Positions 4,639 to 5,604 of a stretch of DNA of 5,604 nucleotides are shown here, one piece after another. A program made the position numbers and the translations under genes. Position 1 is the stretch's first letter. Each line of letters begins with the position of its first letter. This DNA is from Calditrichota bacterium (lineage in GTDB: Bacteria > Calditrichota > Calditrichia > RBG-13-44-9 > J075): positions 1 through 5,604 of the forward strand of contig JAJRYW010000174.1 of assembly GCA_024275555.1 (NCBI GenBank), read 5' to 3'. Below the pieces are notes generated by a model, which was given only the letters and a program-made list of their open reading frames with translations, searched no databases and was not told the DNA's origin.

Positions 4639-5529
4639 TTAAAAATTATACCCCGCCGCCAGGGTCAGATTCCAGTATTTTACCACCCGGTCAATCCCCA
4701 GCTCCTTAAGCCGGCCTTCCGACAAGGTAAGGGTTAAGCGGGATTTGAGACTGGTTTCGTAAGTAACGCTGCTTCCCAGGGCCCCGATGTGCCGTTCCGG
4801 TAAATTGAACACGGCAAAACCGTCGTTGTCCACCGCGAAGACCCGGTAGCCGGTCCAGAAAAATCCGGCGATGCGGATTTTGCCTTTGTAATAAGAAACG
4901 GTTTGCTGAACCGAGGCGTATTCAGTGTCGGTATAGCCCACCTCTTTGTTCAAGCGGATATAAGTTCCCCGGGTCCGGAAGTACAATTGCCCGCCCCGGA
5001 AGTAGTTGCCGCTATAAAATCCGAAAGTTGCGTTTGCCTGGGTAACCTGCAAATCCGGTATATAGTTGGGATAAAAGCTCTGGTAGAGATCAATACCGGC
5101 GTGATACTGATTGGTTACAAAGCGGTGCACACCGGCCCAGAGAACCGCCGCTTTGTCGGTAAAGGGATCGTCGGTAAAAATGGTGTGCATCCCCAACCGC
5201 AGCTTCAGGTTTTTGATCCGGTAGTTGGTGTACGCCAGGGTCAAATCGGCCTGTTTAATATCAAAGTGGTTGGTGCGCAGGATCAGGTCATGCATCCGGC
5301 TGGGATTGTTGCCGTAGTGAATCCGGCTGTAGTTAACATCCGCTTCAATGGTATGGGTAAGCCCGATTCCGTAATATCCATACAGCCCGCTGATAATCGC
5401 GGATTGTTTTTGGGCGGCATTGGCATAGGTGCTGTACGAAAAATAGGGCAACACCACCAGGCTTTTGGTCGTCTGGGCGCTGGCGCTGAGCGCGGTCAGC
5501 AAAAGCAAGAGTTTAGTTAACCGTATCAT
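4639..5529 (-). CDS. Outer-membrane beta-barrel-like protein of unknown function
   Basis: The protein has 296 residues from the chosen start. The N-terminus MIRLTK, a Leu-rich core and ASA18-Q are a clear Sec signal peptide. The mature part is a series of amphipathic strands rich in Tyr, Phe, Thr and Asn (GLTHTIEADVNYSRIHYG, ADLTLAYTNYRIKNLKLRLGM, QLYFRTRGTYIRLN, RIAGFFWTGYRVFAV, SLKSRLTLTLSEG). It ends WNLTLAAGYNF, with the terminal aromatic residue that outer-membrane barrels show to the assembly machinery. An outer-membrane location is therefore likely, with perhaps 12-14 strands; the function is unknown and no family is recognised with confidence. The start is chosen at ATG 5529 because GAGG (5536-5539) is 6 bases upstream. 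An ATG at 5535 and a TTG at 5541 are in-frame alternatives that would add basic residues. A probable upstream gene overlaps its start. It is followed by a 265-bp spacer, so it is probably a separate unit from the secreted-protein operon. Confidence 0.82.
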   Translation of the reverse strand: MIRLTKLLLLLTALSASAQTTKSLVVLPYFSYSTYANAAQKQSAIISGLYGYYGIGLTHTIEADVNYSRIHYGNNPSRMHDLILRTNHFDIKQADLTLAYTNYRIKNLKLRLGMHTIFTDDPFTDKAAVLWAGVHRFVTNQYHAGIDLYQSFYPNYIPDLQVTQANATFGFYSGNYFRGGQLYFRTRGTYIRLNKEVGYTDTEYASVQQTVSYYKGKIRIAGFFWTGYRVFAVDNDGFAVFNLPERHIGALGSSVTYETSLKSRLTLTLSEGRLKELGIDRVVKYWNLTLAAGYNF

Positions 5530-5604
5530 TTTCATCCTCAATTTTCTTCAGTTCCCACTCTCCCACCTTTACGCGGCGGAATCCGGTCATAGAATCCAGT
5601 TCCA
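5513..5604 (-). CDS. C-terminal end of an unidentified upstream gene (partial)
   Basis: On the minus strand, entering from the right edge, one frame reads ELDSMTGFRRVKVGEWELKK followed by IEDENDTVN and stops at TAA 5513-5515. The charged, natural-looking composition suggests a real C-terminus. It would overlap the barrel gene start at 5529 by 17 bases, which fits translational coupling in an operon. A second frame reads GTGFYDRIPPRKGGRVGTEEN and stops at 5538-5540, giving a non-overlapping junction; it is less convincing because of its composition. No function can be assigned from 29 residues. Confidence 0.45.
   Translation of the reverse strand, partial: ELDSMTGFRRVKVGEWELKKIEDENDTVN

Noticed and set aside
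4518..4709. Plus-strand 63-codon frame in the spacer and the end of the barrel gene
   Set aside because: It begins inside the palindromic repeat and runs antisense into the barrel gene; no ribosome binding site or recognisable domain.
4903..5520. Long 205-codon plus-strand frame opposite the barrel gene
   Set aside because: The minus-strand frame has a signal peptide, barrel strands and a C-terminal YNF; the opposite frame has no coherent features despite its length.

Overview
The window looks like chromosomal DNA from a Gram-negative bacterium of the Bacteroidota/FCB superphylum (Ignavibacteriota, Calditrichota, KSB1 or a relative). The main evidence is a secreted protein ending in a type IX secretion sorting domain with the QNYPNPFNPST hallmark. 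Two outer-membrane beta-barrel-like proteins, many Sec signal peptides and a possible Bacteroidota-type promoter agree with this. I cannot name a species.

Left part, plus strand (1-1119): the 3' part of an outer-membrane porin-like gene is followed after 19 bases by a small lipoprotein monoheme cytochrome c. They look like one operon that starts outside the window.

Middle (1120-1433, no protein gene): the space between the convergent cytochrome and methyltransferase genes holds a perfect 36-bp palindrome and a 222-bp highly folded element. The element has 14-bp terminal inverted repeats, at least four internal hairpins and exact 20-bp direct repeats on both sides. It resembles a MITE-like or structured-RNA element and is the most interesting part of the window. 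The right-hand direct repeat contains the stop codon of the methyltransferase gene.

Right part, minus strand (1434-5604): read in the direction of transcription, this holds the end of an unidentified gene, an outer-membrane beta-barrel-like protein, a 265-bp spacer with a possible promoter and small palindromes, a type IX-secreted seven-bladed propeller protein, a periplasmic TPR protein and a class I SAM-dependent methyltransferase. The last three are tightly spaced (27 and 12 bases) and form a likely operon. The envelope proteins suggest cell-surface functions, but no pathway can be assigned. No tRNA, rRNA, CRISPR array or transposase gene was seen.
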